Notes: generated by a model from the letters alone, not told the origin. A stretch of DNA of 64,000 bases from Cordia subcordata (GCA_028554755.1 JAPTOF010000025.1:4141501-4205500), one strand, 5' to 3'; positions 23,946 to 36,514 are shown, numbered from the stretch's first letter. Numbers and translations: made by a program.

Positions 23946-24755
23946 TGATGTGTTGTGTTTTTGTGTATGTTTGCATCATCATTTATCTACATTTAAGAGG
24001 TGTTTGATCTTTAAAGAGATGCATTAGTATAGTACAGAGAGATAGGCTTAAGCATATACAATTGTACATAGTTAAGTTTAAAGATAAACGCTACACTAAT
24101 GCATACTAATTTCCCATGTGTGGTCAAATTAGGTCAAAGCTCGGGACTTGAATCGATGGTGATTTGATGTTGGAGTCAAGCTAGAGGTGTTCGAGATGTG
24201 GGAGAAGAATTAAAGAACCTTATGGAGGCAATTGGGTGAAGAAAAGTGCAATTGGGCCAAAACGGAAGCAACGTGAGAAAAATGGTCAAGTTTCTAACCT
24301 AGCTGGTCGACCTACCCCTTCCAGGGCCAGTCGACTGAGCGACCAACCAAAATAGAAAGTTAGGCACGTAGGCCAATCGACTAGGTGCTAGATTGGTCGA
24401 TAGGCCAAGGCCCCCGGCTTGTCGTGAAATTAGTTGTAGTTAAGCACTTTTCCTACTCATTTTGAGTAGATTTTAAACACCTTTTCACACACCAACTTCT
24501 CACACACTAAACCCCACCTTTATCCACCTCACACATACACTTTCACACACTTCCCACCTAGATTCAAACTTATTTGAAGGGTTTCAAACACTTGGATTGG
24601 AGATTTGCCCAAGGATTTTGTACAAGAATAGCTACGAGAGCTTTTTATTCTCTCTTTCATCCTATTTTATATTATGTTTGAGTAGACTTGTTAAGGGTGA
24701 TTTAGCTTGTAATATGGGTTGATTATATACTCTTATGTTATGGGATTTGATGGCT

Positions 24756-24789
<34 letters not shown>

Positions 24790-26064
24790 TTTGCTTTTAT
24801 TGTTTAAATGGCTATTTTCTCATTCATAAGTGTTTGATAAAATACCTAGATGAGTAGCATTTATATAAATTGATGTCTATTTACTACTAAACACTTCTAA
24901 TCCATTCTATGATCATGTCTATGTGCTTGTGTGTGGATTGTGTGAAATGGGTAATGCTTTTATCCATGTCTATATGTATGTTTGCATTCTAGTAGTAAAT
25001 ATGACATCAATATTGCCTACATGTTGATTCTCAGTTGCTTCTAGTGCTGTAATCCAAGCATGACAATGGTTGTTAGTCGAATAGGTCCCTTTATTCACAA
25101 ACACCTTGGCCTAGAACATGTACGAGTGCGTTAATAGATCAAACCCCGCTTTTGTGACCTTAGATCAAGTCTCCCTTGGGTTTAAACCCAGCAAACGGGT
25201 TTCTGGGTAGGTTTAGTCGACCCTAGCGACACTAAGTTTTGGCTTTAAACCTAACCACTAGGTTTTGGGTTAGGTTTAGTTTACCTTAGTGACACTAAGT
25301 CTTAGCTTTAAACCCAGTCAATGGTTTAGGTACTACGGTAGGTTTGTTCTAAATCACCTAGGAAACTAGTTAGTCAGTCCTAAGGCCCTAGGTCATAAGG
25401 ACCATGCCGTGGCTCTAGGAGGCGCCGCCTAGGGACGGACCCTTACCGAGTCCTAGGAAGAAATTAGGACACTAGTTAGTAACCTAGCTAAAAGTGTTTC
25501 TGAGTAAGCCGTCATCTCTTAATCCCATAGCATTTGAATATAGAATCACCTATTCGCAAGCCAAAGCCACCCTAACCCCTTTCTAATTGTTGAGACCCCT
25601 CTAGATTAGTTTGTTTCCCTATTTCTTCTTTCTTGTTTATATAATGTATTTTTGCCACCGTTGGAACCAATGAAGCAAATAATTGACCCATCATATCATC
25701 CGAAGAAACGGAAAATACCAAAAAGTTCGAATTCACAGCTAATAACATTGATTCAATTGGCATTGACATAATAGGAATATTTCGTCTATTAAGGAGGATT
25801 CCCCGAATACCTGAAATAGAGATGATCATAGAAAATGTGAAATATTTGATAGGATCATTTTCTTTTCTTTGAGTTCCCATTAATCCAAAACTCCAAAAAT
25901 ATGTTTATTCTAGGTTTTCTTTCCGGCACTTTCTAGAACACACAAGCATAGGATCCACTTCTCACAATAGCCTTCTTATGGTTCGACACCCGCTCTCACA
26001 CACAGTATATTGCACTGATCCATGTGCTTGCGAGTCTTGAGGGCTTGCACTCTAAGAAACAACA
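23946..26064 (+). mobile_element. Solo LTR of a Gypsy-type (Athila-like) element inserted in the Copia right LTR
   Basis: A 2119-bp insertion starts TGATGTGTTG and ends AAGAAACAACA, with CAAGT on both sides (23941-23945 and 26065-26069). There are no internal genes of its own. The 3' part has the CCGCTCTCACACACAGTATA...GTGCTTGCGAGTC style seen at the 3' end of long plant Gypsy LTRs. A (TA)n run is at 24759-24786. Two related blocks with GACACTAAGT occur at about 25180-25330. It carries a mitochondrial fragment near 25600-25900. Confidence 0.72.
25653..25856 (-). pseudogene. nad4L: NUMT: 5' two-thirds of mitochondrial nad4L
   Basis: 68 codons of NADH dehydrogenase subunit 4L, a membrane subunit of respiratory complex I. 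Recognisable segments are [26 protein letters not shown] and [20 protein letters not shown]. The match stops after the TVA segment, so the last transmembrane helix is missing. Several Ser/Pro codons sit where the edited plant protein has Leu, which is the unedited DNA state and argues for transfer as DNA rather than through edited RNA. Plant nad4L usually starts with an edited ACG, and here the start context is altered. The minus-strand ORF (25572-25880) extends into unrelated sequence on both sides. It sits inside a solo LTR and cannot be functional. Confidence 0.88.
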
Positions 26065-26146
26065 CAAGTAGAATATCTTTTTAGGTGTGTTATCTTATTA
26101 GTTTACTTATATTTATTTGAGATTATAAGTGTTTTAATCTTCAACA

Positions 26147-28160
26147 CCAGCCCATTCTCGCATACTAATTCTTAAGTGTATATATTTAGATATGCATATA
26201 TACACATATACCCTTTACGAATTGTATGGTTGAGTTGTAGGTCGTGTATTTTGATAAAATAAATGATACTTGGCATTGACATGGGTTTCATAACAATTAA
26301 AGCTTGCATTGAAAATAAAGAAAATGGTCATTTCATTATTGTGTTAACACATGTAAAAGAGTACAAATTCATTATTTGAGTAGGGGTGAAAAACAATATG
26401 AAAATGTGCTTGTTTGATTTTTGTTTTTGTTTTTCTTTGGAAAACAATTTTTAAAATATATTTCAAAAATAGCTTTTGAAAACGAAGCCTTAAAAGCTTG
26501 TTTAATAAATTTTATGGTAAAATAGATATTAAGTGGAGAGATATTAAAGAAAAAAGTATTTGTCATTATAATATTATTTTAATTACAAAATTTCCATAAA
26601 TGAAGTAAACTCCTTGTTTTTGTGGAGTTTTTAGACCAAGATGTTAAAAACATCTTTTGTTGGTCTCTATTCTCTTTTTTTTTTTGGAAATAACTATTTT
26701 GAGAACTAGTTTTAAAAACTGAAAACAAACACAGTCTTTCTTAGAGCTCATTTGGTAACACTTCTGTCGAGTGTTTTCTGGTTTTGTTTATCTGATTATG
26801 AAAACTAGTTAAGAAAACTTGTTTGCTACTATTTTTTGTTTCCAAGAAGAAAAATGAGCAACTGCTTTTTGGCAACTTGAATAAACAAAAAAAGGTATTT
26901 CTCTGCACTGCGAAAACAAGTTGTCGCAATGGTAGACACGACACTGCATTTTTTTCTAGTAAGAATTGGGGTTTGAGTCCTCTTCGCTATACTTCTTGTT
27001 TTCTTTTTTAATATTAAATGTATAAAAACCCTAACAAAAGTCATTGTCTATTCAGATGCTTCTTCTCTCCAAATATATGTTTCCTCTCTTCTCTGTTATC
27101 AATTGGGTATGCTTTCAATCTTTTGGATTTTTTTTCATTTTGTTATGTATATATGTATATATGCATGCATGTATTTATCCATGTACGTATATATGTATTC
27201 TATTCTAATATTATAAATAAAAAAACAAATAGAAGATTTTTTGCTTTCCATCATTAGCCAGTGAACTGCAAACAAACTTTGACATCTTCATTTCGTAATT
27301 TTGCAATCACTAGTTGCATTCCAAAGAGGGAAATGTTAATGGAATAATGAATTTCTGTTAATAAAAGATTTATTTTATTAGATGTGGTGTTTTTATGATT
27401 AATTATCGAATCAGATATAAGTATTTATTTATTTATTTTCCTGGCTATTAGTTGTTATTGATCTATATGTCTGCTCCAATTTAAGGCTAGTAAGCTAATA
27501 TAACATTATGGCAAATGTAAACAAGGGTGTTGCAAATACTATTAGTTTCTTGTCTTCTCTACTCTAGAATTTGTTTCACTTTGGGTTTGTTTTACAAATA
27601 ATACTAGTTGTAGATGATGAAGATAGAGAAAACGAAGGGGATACATTATTTCATATCCAATTGTGTGCTTATTTTTGCTTTATGCTATGTTACGTTTTTT
27701 TGTAGGATGCAAAATAGGGTACAATTACGGGGGTTAAAGGTACTGACAGGGCAACAATAATATTAGCACTTGAATTAAAAGATTCGAATCCTAAGAATTT
27801 CAACCTCCCAAAAAAAATGCACCAAGAGGTCATTTGTTTGCAAAGTATGAAGAAGAGATGGTAATTGAATAAGGTGAAAATGGGAAGGCAACAAAAATAG
27901 TTCAATACGATGTTACTCCAACTCAACGATAGTATATGGATTTTAAATGAAATCAAATTGCAAACCAATTGTGGGAAGATTATAGGCTTGAATCGTAATA
28001 TGGCAAATATGGTAGTTGAGGAAATATAATGTTGATTGGGAAGCGGGCTATACCCTCTACCAACTCGATCTGACTTGACAGGAATTACCCAAATACGATT
28101 GACTATGAAGTCGTCCTGGCCCCATATGGCATCTTTATCTCCCAGGCGTTATCTTGGTCA
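26147..28160. other. AT-rich region right of the Copia nest
   Basis: No gene is recognised. A segment at 26746 (AGAGCTCATTTGGTAACACT) is an imperfect inverted match to 29162-29181 (AGCATTACCAAACAAGCCCT), so 26746-29181 could be an old DNA transposon. No transposase is visible. Confidence 0.35.
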
Positions 28161-28164
28161 AGAG

Positions 28165-28390
28165 ACATCGCATCCTAATAATTCTAAAGGACATCCCATC
28201 CTGATCACTCTAGAACGTCGCATCCTGATCACTAGAGGGCGTCGCATCCCAACCACGAGGTGTTATCTCAATCATGAGGTGTCTTCCCCACCACGAGGTG
28301 TCATCCTAACCATGCGATGTCATCCCAATCATAAGGTGTCTTCCCGACCATGAGGTAACATCCTGATCACTGTGCATCATCTCAACACCC
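28165..28390. repeat. Degenerate minisatellite, units of about 19-24 bp
   Basis: About ten imperfect units are built on CATCCCAACCACGAGGTGT. The ORFs at 28036-28353 (plus) and 28306-28611 (minus) run through it and are repeat artefacts. The following 28390-28640 contains AAATAGC and promoter-like sequence and might belong to an old LTR. Confidence 0.7.
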
Positions 28391-28639
28391 AAGACCCGAT
28401 GAGCTCTCTTTGCTTGCCAGTTGTAAAGGTATCTCTCAGGTCCACTTGTCCAAAAAAAAATCCTACAAATAGCTCCAGACCATAGTAAAGAGCGGTATGC
28501 CATTCTATCTACAGAAAAGGGGCTAAAAATATAGAATCCCTCTCTTCTCCCACCAACATGTAGCCTTCCCTTGCAAGTCCTTCGTAACCAGAGCCGTCCA
28601 TATAGGAGCAATGTCGTCGGAGAAGAAGATCGTTAACTA

Positions 28640-30261
28640 ATCTATCTGATTCTTTGCAGGATCAGATGTAATCTCCAAATAGTTTTGATATTTCTATTAG
28701 TACTTGATGTTTTCTATGGTGTATTTGACTTAATGATAAAATGATATTCATTTCTTTTATGATGTCTTATGAAGTTATAGGAATTGTCATTTAAATCAAG
28801 TTCTGCAATTATTGAATATTTTTTTAATGTAGTTCAATGACTTAAAATTATTTATTTCATATTAAAAATATTTAAAATTATATAAAATTTAATTTACGAT
28901 GCTTTAATAAAATTTGTCTATTCTTATTATTCTTTTACTAAATATTTTTAATATATTCTCATGTGCTTTATATAATTAAAAAATACTAACAAGAAAAATA
29001 AGTGACAGGAACATTTTATAAATTATGGACAACCAAATAGGTTTTTAGTTTTTGTTTATAGATTTTGCAATTTAACCAAACGTATTTACAGTTTCTGTTT
29101 TCAATTGCCGTTGACAATTTTTTGTTTATGATTCTGGTTTCTATTTATCAAATTTTTTACAGCATTACCAAACAAGCCCTTAATAATTTTTGTTTTATTT
29201 TTTTGCTTTAAAAACCGAAAATTATTTTTAAAAACAGAAACTACATAGACCCTAAAAATATTGACATTTTTTCTTTCGCACCACCTTCTAAGCTTAGAGC
29301 GACTATAAAGCATCTTAAAAACCATCTCTACTCTACATGTAGGGAAATATTCCCGACATCTATCTTTACATTTGGTGAAAAAAAATTTATCCCCAAACAC
29401 CTTTTTGATATCAACAAATATGGATATAACCATCCATCCCCTATACTCCAATATCCACACTAAAAAAAGAAAAATATGGCAAAAGTTTACAACCGTAACA
29501 TTTCTAACTGTTGGATCATTTTACCATTAAAGAGGAGTCTTCTATATAAATAAGTAGGGCTAATCATTTGATTTCACAACTTGCCATCAACAAAAATCAC
29601 CAAAATATTAAGAAAAAGCAAGGTATCAAGCACCAACATCTTATTCAAAAAAATTGAAGAAGCTTTTTTTTTTTTTTTTTGTCAATTGGACGTACTTTTT
29701 GTGTGTGTGTGTGTGTGTGAAGGGGAAGAGTGGGGAAACAAAGAAGTTAAAAGCCATTCTTTTTCCAACAAAATCAATATGTGTGTCTGTGTGAGAAAGG
29801 GAGGAGGGTTGAGGGAAGAAGGAGCGGCAGAGGTGTGAAGTTGAAGGGAGGGATAGGCAAAGACGATGGAGTAGGGGAGGGGGGATTTGGCTATTGTCTT
29901 GATTAAAGATGGCTCATATAGTGTAGGGTTTTGTTTAAGTTTTTTAATTGCATTTAGGATATTTAGTTATGTTATTTTTATAGCTAAATACTATCTTTTT
30001 TCTTAATTACTTTAGACTATCTTTTCATGTAAATATTAGTTTAGTATATTTATTTGTCTAATTACACCGTTTAGACAATCTAATTTTATTAATTTTAGTT
30101 TAACATTTTTTTTGGTTTATTATAATTTACAATATCAAAGTTTATTTAACACTAAATTATTATGTAGTAAAGGAAATAATTTTTTAATTACATTTTAATA
30201 ATTTATTTGTGTATTATTATAGTTTATCGTACTAAATTTTTTATTTTGTTTCCTTTTTGCT
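28640..30261. other. AT-rich stretch with TG microsatellite
   Basis: A (GT)n run lies at 29699-29719 and a T16 run just before it. The ORFs 29101-29460 and 29581-29838 are low-complexity or without known domains. No gene is seen. Confidence 0.45.
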
Positions 30262-31206
30262 AGGGGTAGACTCACAAAACCATGCATACTATACAAATTT
30301 GTTACATGAAAATTCAAATTATGACGAGGTTGACTCCCTAGACCCAACAGTGCAAATGACTCAATAACAAACTGAGGTGACTCCGTCCTCCCATTTCTTG
30401 ACACAAAAATTAAAAAAAAAGAAAGTAACTCGTCAACATAACTTTACAATTGAAGAAGATCGTTTACTTATTTTAGCATTGTCAAATATTGGTTTAGATC
30501 CAATGTATGCCAATGATCTAAGTGAAAACACATAATGGCATAGAATTCATGATTACTTTCATCAACACAGTACATTTCACTCTAAAGGCAATCAAAATCC
30601 TCTCATGCACCAATAACCAACTATTAATCTTGCTACAAATAAATTTAGCGGATGTTATGCTTAAATAAAATTTAGACAACAAATTGGCAAAACTAAACAT
30701 GATAAGTTGCAAAAAATTTTCAATGCAATACAAATATTTTTTCTTGTAAATTTTACATATTAAATTCAACTAACTCGTCTAACATTTTGATGTAGATTCA
30801 TGATGCCAAATTATTGTATCAAACATGTCATAAATCATCTTTTTAATTCGAGCATTATCTTGCATATGTTGAGATTTCAACCAAAATGGATACAAGAATG
30901 AGAAAACAAGAAAATCAAAAAAAAAAAAAAAAGAAGCAAAGATAATAGTCCAAGTGCATCTGCTCCAATAACTCCATGTTCAATAAATTTGAAAGAAGAT
31001 AACAATTAATGTGATACTTTTGTCCCCATGGACAGACCACCAAGTATAAAGTTAGAAAAAAGAAATAAAGATTGAAGCAAAAGAACAAAGCAAAAGGAAA
31101 TGATCAACCTTCACCTGTTGCGAATATGTTTGAAAAGTTTATGCATTCGAAGGAAAAAATGGACTAAGATCAGATGAAACTTGAGGAACAAGAATGGGAG
31201 AAATGA
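30262..31206 (+). pseudogene. PIF/Harbinger ORF1 (Myb/SANT-like) remnant
   Basis: In one main frame from 30443 it reads FTIEEDRLLILALSNIGLDP, followed by IHDYFHQHSTFHSKGNQNPL and INLATNKFSGCYA. This is the trihelix/SANT-like DNA-binding part of the accessory protein that PIF/Harbinger elements need for transposition. The 3' part (from about 30795) gives IHDAKLLYQTC, a Lys-rich stretch and the SPSASAPITP segment. A possible acceptor (TTTTGATGTAG) precedes IHDAK. In-frame stops, for example TAA at about 30533 and others, show decay. It lies tail-to-tail with the transposase remnant. Confidence 0.78.
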
Positions 31207-31751
31207 GTAATATATAAAAATTTAAGTACTATGTCCCCAGTGCATGTTCAATTTTAGAGAAAGAAGTAGTTAGAAACCATGTAGAAACATAATATGATTT
31301 GATGTATTGTTTTATTCATTTAATTTTTCATATAAGAGCTTTATTATTTGTGTAAGTCCACTTTTCTTCAGTGGAAAACTTATTTAGTTTAAAATTCTTC
31401 AATAGAGACCAAATTATACCGTCATAAATATTACATTGGAAACTAATTCCCTACATCGAAGTATTACATAAAAACTCAATTAACTATTCCAAAACATTGT
31501 ATTAAAAGAGAAATTAGATTATACCAAATATTACATTAAAAACTAAAACAATTCATAACATTACCCTAAAAACTAAAATGGGTAATACCAAACATTCCAC
31601 AAAAAACCAAATAGCTAATATGAAATATTATATTAAAATCTATATTAGCTTATCACCTCCATGCAATTGCCACAAGTGTTCAACGAGATATGCTTGTAAT
31701 TGAGTGTAAGTCTGTCGAAATAATGAGTTCCAATGAAATCCCTAAGCTTAG

Positions 31752-32060
31752 TCATATATTCATGAGAAATTGGTGAATGTGAACTAGCACCAGCAAAATC
31801 ATAGTTGAAGTCAATATTATTGACATCGCTCTCTCATCTTCAATAATCATGTTATGCATTATTTTGCATGCTTTCATGATATTTTTAAGTTTTTCAACAT
31901 GCCAAAATCGGGCAAGATTACAAACAATTCCAAACCATGATTGGAGTACCCCAAACACACATTCCACACCCTTCTTAGCTGATTCTTGAGCTGCAGCAAA
32001 GTATTTTCTCTTGTTGCCTTGTGGAGCTAGTATAGTCTTAACAAATGTAGACCAAGATGG
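31752..32060 (-). pseudogene. PIF/Harbinger transposase, C-terminal part
   Basis: The frame gives PSWSTFVKTILAPQGNKRKY, then FAAAQESAKKGVECVFGVLQ and FWHVEKLKNIMKACKIMHNM, the end of the DDE nuclease with its last acidic region (the usual VERAFGVLQ block reads VECVFGVLQ). The N-terminal part continues at 34073 after an insertion. Confidence 0.85.
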
Positions 32061-32067
32061 ATATATA

Positions 32068-32668
32068 TAGGGATGGCAACGAAATGAATGATTTAGGGTA
32101 TCCGGCATCGACCGACCCAATAAAAATTCGTCCAATTAAGAACTCGGAACTACTAAAAGTACCTGTTAGGGTTTCGGATGGAACTAGGATTGACCCTATA
32201 TAAAGTACGTTTATTAATTAATTATAGTTTGAAGTACATATTATACACTAAAAATTAAGAGAAGATTGTTATTTTCTAGTATAGTAAGGTTTAAACCATC
32301 AACCTTTTAGTCTTTAAAATTTTATCATTTTTAATGCATTTTAAGGATATTGTTTAATTTTTTTGGGGCAAAAATAGAAAACTAAGTTTGGGTTCCAGGT
32401 CTCGGCCTCAGGCTCGGGTTTGGGGGGGCTAAGAACATATCTTTAATTCGAGTCTAGGACATTTTGGGTAAAAATTTTTACTTAAATTTTAATTTTTTAA
32501 CTAGGTTTGAAACATTCCAGGTATTCGAGGGTTTGGAACATTCCGAGAATGGGATTCCCATTCAATTTTTATCTGGTTTTGGGATAGAAATGGGAATTAA
32601 GATGCTGTTCAGGTAGTAGGTTTGTGATTTCTTCGTGAGCAGGGTACCCGTTTCTTTGTCATCCTTAG
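32068..32668. mobile_element. Putative hAT-like non-autonomous element
   Basis: The ends TAGGGATGGCAACGAAATG and, reversed, CTAAGGATGACAAAGAAACG form imperfect terminal inverted repeats of the AGGGATGGCAA type. There is no coding capacity. An 8-bp target duplication is not clear (GATATATA against GATTATGC). Confidence 0.45.
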
Positions 32669-34072
32669 ATTATGCCCTGACCCACAATTCCTACTGTAAG
32701 GGGTGCAACACCACAAAGAGGGCCATCGGAACCAATCCCAACATCTCTTAGGAGACGCAGTCATGGCAGATCCCTTATCTGCCTTCTTAAACCTCAGTTG
32801 GTTTTCCAATGCCGACCCAATAGTTTCAACCAGTGTAGAAGGTAGCACCAAGCGTTGCCCTGCTTTGTTCACCCAAGGGCCAGCGACAGCTTTGGTGTCG
32901 ACCCCGGCACCGACCCCACCCTTTCAGATGCCACTGCTAGGAATCAATCCTATTGTCCTGTATACCGGAGTCAATGTTGTAGCAGGAGCCCAAACCCTCG
33001 GAGTATCACAAGGAATTCCAGGTGGACCTATGGGAATTCATCCATATTCGCCAATCAAGATCTAGTGTAGGAAATAACGAACCTGATGGCTGAGCTAGTC
33101 TAGCAAACAAGGCAGCAAAACCAACTACAGGCGAAGGCTCTGGGCAACTCTCGGGGAGGCCCAATCAATATAGCTCGGCGTGGAGCACAGCCGAGCCCAT
33201 CATAAGTTCTTACCTTTTTCACTTTGGAGATTGTAGACAAGCTGGTGTTGGAGAGCGCAAAGAATGCCCAGCTCCCCTATTACAATGGAATGTCTGATCC
33301 TTGAGACCATATATGCGTTATCGATCAAGCGATGATGCTCTACAATGGGAACGATGTTGCACGCTGTAAGAGTTTCCCAACTACCTTAGAAGGGGTGGCA
33401 CTGGCATGGTACAACAAGCTCTTCCCAAGGACGATCTCGAGCTTTCACCAGTTACCTCGACAATTTATTAATCGATTCTCTAACAGCAAGAAGATAGTGC
33501 AAACATCTAGGGTTTTGATGAGACTGAAGGAAGGATGAGACCCTGAAAGAATTCGCAAAGCACTTCAACGAGGCTACGTTGCAGATTCACGATCTCAACA
33601 ATTACGTAGCCTTAAAAGATTTGTTGTTAGGCATCAACAACAAGGATCTCATGGGCTCGTCATCTAAAAAGAAGCCACAGAGCCTATCAGAGATGATTGC
33701 CCAAGCAGAGAAGTATATCTTGGTCGAAGAGGCAAAGATAACAAGGAGGCTCGATCGCTAAGAAAGAGAAGCTGTAGAGAGGCCTCTAAAACAGAGCAGA
33801 TGTGAGGAAGGGCGATCCCATAGAGATAATCAACTAAAGTCTGCAGGGGAGAGAAGAACTCAAAAATCGACACCCCTGCTTGTCCTACAAGTAGAGGTAC
33901 TAACAGCTCTAAATGGAAAAGCCAATTTCAAGTGACCACCACCTATGAGGTCTCAACTAGAACAGAGGGATCGAAGCAAGTGATGTTCGTATCACAACAA
34001 TCATGGCCATGATACTGAAGAATGTGGCCATATAAAAGAATGGATTGAAGAATTAAATTGAAAAGGAGAAAG
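32669..34072 (+). pseudogene. Ty3/Gypsy (Tat-like) gag fragment inside the Harbinger transposase
   Basis: Broken frames give LPYYNGMSDP, CKSFPTTLEGVALAWYNKLF, HQLPRQFINRFSNSKKIVQT, then after a frameshift near 33530 DETLKEFAKHFNEATLQIHD, LLLGINNKDLMG, MIAQAEKYILVEE. A C..HNNHGHDTEECGHIKEWI zinc-knuckle-like end is at about 33980-34055. This is a plant Gypsy gag without LTRs. With the hAT-like piece it interrupts the transposase between Tyr and Pro codons, with ATATAT on both sides (32061-32066 and 34073-34078). Confidence 0.78.
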
Positions 34073-34900
34073 ATATATACCATCTGAAAGATAATAACCC
34101 ATGGTATAATTATCCCCATTAATCAAACAATTGACTTTAGGAACTCATCCTTTAGCCAAATTAGTAAATAATGACAATTGTTCTAAGACATTTATATCTT
34201 TAAGGTATCTAGGTAAACCAAAAAATGCATGTCATATCCAAAGATCATAAGAAATTACAACTTCTAAAATAAGTATTGGTTCACAGATATGACCATTATA
34301 CATAACTTTCCACGTAGTTGGACAATTGCTCCACTTCCAATGCATGCAGTCAATACTTCCCAACATTCCAAGAAATCCTCTTCGGTTTCCAACTTTGAGA
34401 AGTCTAGCAATATCACTTTCATCTAGTCATCTCAAGTATTCATTAGAAAATATTGCCACGACCTCCCCAACAAATATTCTCAAAGTTTTGATAGCTGTAC
34501 TTTCTCCAATTCTTACATAGTCATCCACTAAATCTGCAACTGCTCCATATGCAAGCATCTTTAGTGTAGCTGCAACCTTTTACAATGAAGACAAACCCCA
34601 TTGTCCAACAACATTTTGTCTTCGGATGAAATATAGGTCATAAGCTTCTGCTTCTGCTTGAATTTGACAAAGTAGTGAACGTCTCATTCGAAATCTCCTT
34701 TACAAAGTATTAGTAGGATATATAGCATTTTCCACAAAATAATCGGGATAAAGTCTTTCATGATCTTAGAACCGATCTCATTGGAAATAGGAAAGACCAA
34801 GAGTAGAACTGCGACGTACATTTTGGCATCTTGGTTCATTACTTTCATCAACCAAGAGTTGGATTAGTACTAACTCCTCGTCAAAATTAGAATCATCAAG
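34073..34900 (-). pseudogene. PIF/Harbinger transposase, N-terminal part
   Basis: A single frame with several stops reads RSLLCQIQAEAEAYDLYFI, then YGAVADLVDDYVRIGESTAI, GSIDCMHWKW (first catalytic Asp), YNGHICEPILILEVV, then DLW, HAFFGLPR and DINVLEQ (second Asp block), ending YTMGYYLSDGIY at 34073. Stops include TGA and TAA at seven or more sites. It joins logically to 32060. The start is not certain. Confidence 0.85.
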
Positions 34901-35060
34901 AATTTGCAAGCAACTTACAAAATAGAATGATAGGAAAGAGACAATGGTTTTTGATAGATTTGATGACCTTCTTGCAAGAGTATTTATAGGCCTTAACTCT
35001 TATCAACCACCATAAACCAACAAAAATGCAATGGGACATAAAGAACAAAATGTGATAAAG

Positions 35061-35132
35061 ATAAAGTTGACATTGAAAATACAATACATATAAAAGATAT
35101 GTTTGATTTAACATAAAGTTGACATTAAAAGT
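35061..35132. repeat. 52-bp tandem array, left part
   Basis: Units begin ATAAAGTTGACATT at 35061 and 35113. The array continues at 36515 beyond the solo LTR. Confidence 0.8.
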
Positions 35133-36514
35133 TGTAGGTGCACGCTTAAGAGGGGGTGAACTAAGATATCGACTAATTTTCGTATTTAAAAATTCACCAA
35201 ATAAATTATACAATGTCTCTTAGGAAATATATCAAACACAAAGATATCAATACAAGAAAGTAATGTAAATGAAGAGTAAGAGAGTACGAGGAGAAACGAT
35301 TTTTAGGTGGTTCGATTGAGCCTATGTCCACCGCTCAAGGATTCCCTCTTACGACTTCAACAACTTCACTAAAATGCTTCTTCAACTCTTGGTGAACCAC
35401 AAACCAAGTTTTACAACTCTTTGAAACCTCCTCTCAAAGGACCCAAGAGATTTTCCCTTTAGGATTTCCTTACACTCTTTGAAAGCTTATTCTCTCAAGA
35501 TTTTTAAGCTATTTTAGTGTGTATACAATCAAGAAGATGGTGAAATAGATGAAAGATAATGTTGTTCTTCTCACAATAAGGTATGGCAAATAAAGCTCTT
35601 AAAAGCTCAAAGATTTCACAAGTATAGCGCAAAGATTTCAGCAATAAAATGATGATTTTAGATTTTCCAAGCCAGAATTGATGATATTGAATGTGTTTGA
35701 ATGAGCATTTAAAGAGAATTTAATGTTAGGGTTTTGGTAAGTGAGGAAGAAATAAAGAAATGGGGCTGAACGGTAATAAAACAACAAGTGCATTTAATGC
35801 AAAACTCGCTCAGCTGGTCGATCGGCTTGCCCCATTGCTTCACTAACTAGGCTAGACGCCTTAGCCAATCGATCAGCTAGGGGGTCCAGCTTTATCCTCT
35901 GCTTTTCTGTCTTGGTCGGGTGACTCCCCTGGTCAGTCGATTGACTGGCTTAGGGAGTCCAGCCACTCCAGAAAGCTGAAGCAAAGTCAAACAAGCCTAA
36001 AACAATTTTTGATCAATTTTAACAAACTTTTGTAACATCAAATCAACTCAAAATACTTTATAAACAATTTTTCAAAACTTAGGATCATTTCAAAACACAT
36101 GTTTGAAGAATTTTATGCTATGTATGTAATCAAACAAGTTTTGCACTTTATGAAAAAATAATGTTCATGAGATTTAAAATGTTTATATCATAAAGTGAGA
36201 AACTTGAGCTATTACTTGTGATTCTAAGGCAATTCATGAAGGAGAAATACATCCAGTACCCCTTATGACGCCTCTTCTTTGTCTTATGACTTCTTATCAA
36301 TTTTCTTCTTCAAGCTTTGAACTCTTTGGTAGATAATCTTTTATGTACTCTATGGCTCATTTTCTTCCATCTTGCAAGCATCTATCTTTATAATGTACAC
36401 TTGAAGACGCTTTTAGTAAAATGATCATATTTAGCTAAAATCAATAATGCATATTTGGTAAAAATATGATCAAATTTTTTATCATCAAAAGCAATAATGA
36501 ATATTTAGTCAACA
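35133..36514 (+). mobile_element. Solo LTR of a SIRE/Maximus-like Copia element
   Basis: A 1382-bp sequence starts TGTAGGTGCACGCTTAAGAG and ends TTAGTCAACA, with the perfect 5-bp duplication AAAGT on both sides (35128-35132 and 36515-36519). The AAGAGGGGGTGAA start is characteristic of long LTRs in this Copia branch. There is no internal coding region, primer-binding site or second LTR, so it is a recombination product. It splits a 52-bp tandem array. Confidence 0.85.

Larger units (their letters stand above)
15123..26146 (+). mobile_element. Degenerate Copia LTR retrotransposon carrying nested insertions
   Basis: The left LTR is 15123-15487. The right LTR is split: 23639-23945 continues at 26070-26146. 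LTRs begin TATTGGATTTC (a TG-to-TA change) and end CAACA. Flanks CCAAC (15118-15122) and CCAGC (26147-26151) fit a 5-bp target duplication with one change. A Met-type primer-binding site, TGGTATCAAAGCC, lies at 15490-15502. Only the C-terminal part of pol survives, and gag, integrase and most of the reverse transcriptase are gone. Two later insertions, a Tat-like Gypsy and a solo LTR, account for about 8 kb of its length. Confidence 0.88.

Noticed and set aside
25572..25880. Complete or functional nad4L gene
   Set aside because: It lacks the C-terminal third, has an altered start and unedited codons, and lies within a transposon LTR in nuclear DNA.
28036..28353. Plus-strand ORF of 105 residues
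   Set aside because: It runs through a degenerate minisatellite, and the peptide simply repeats the unit.
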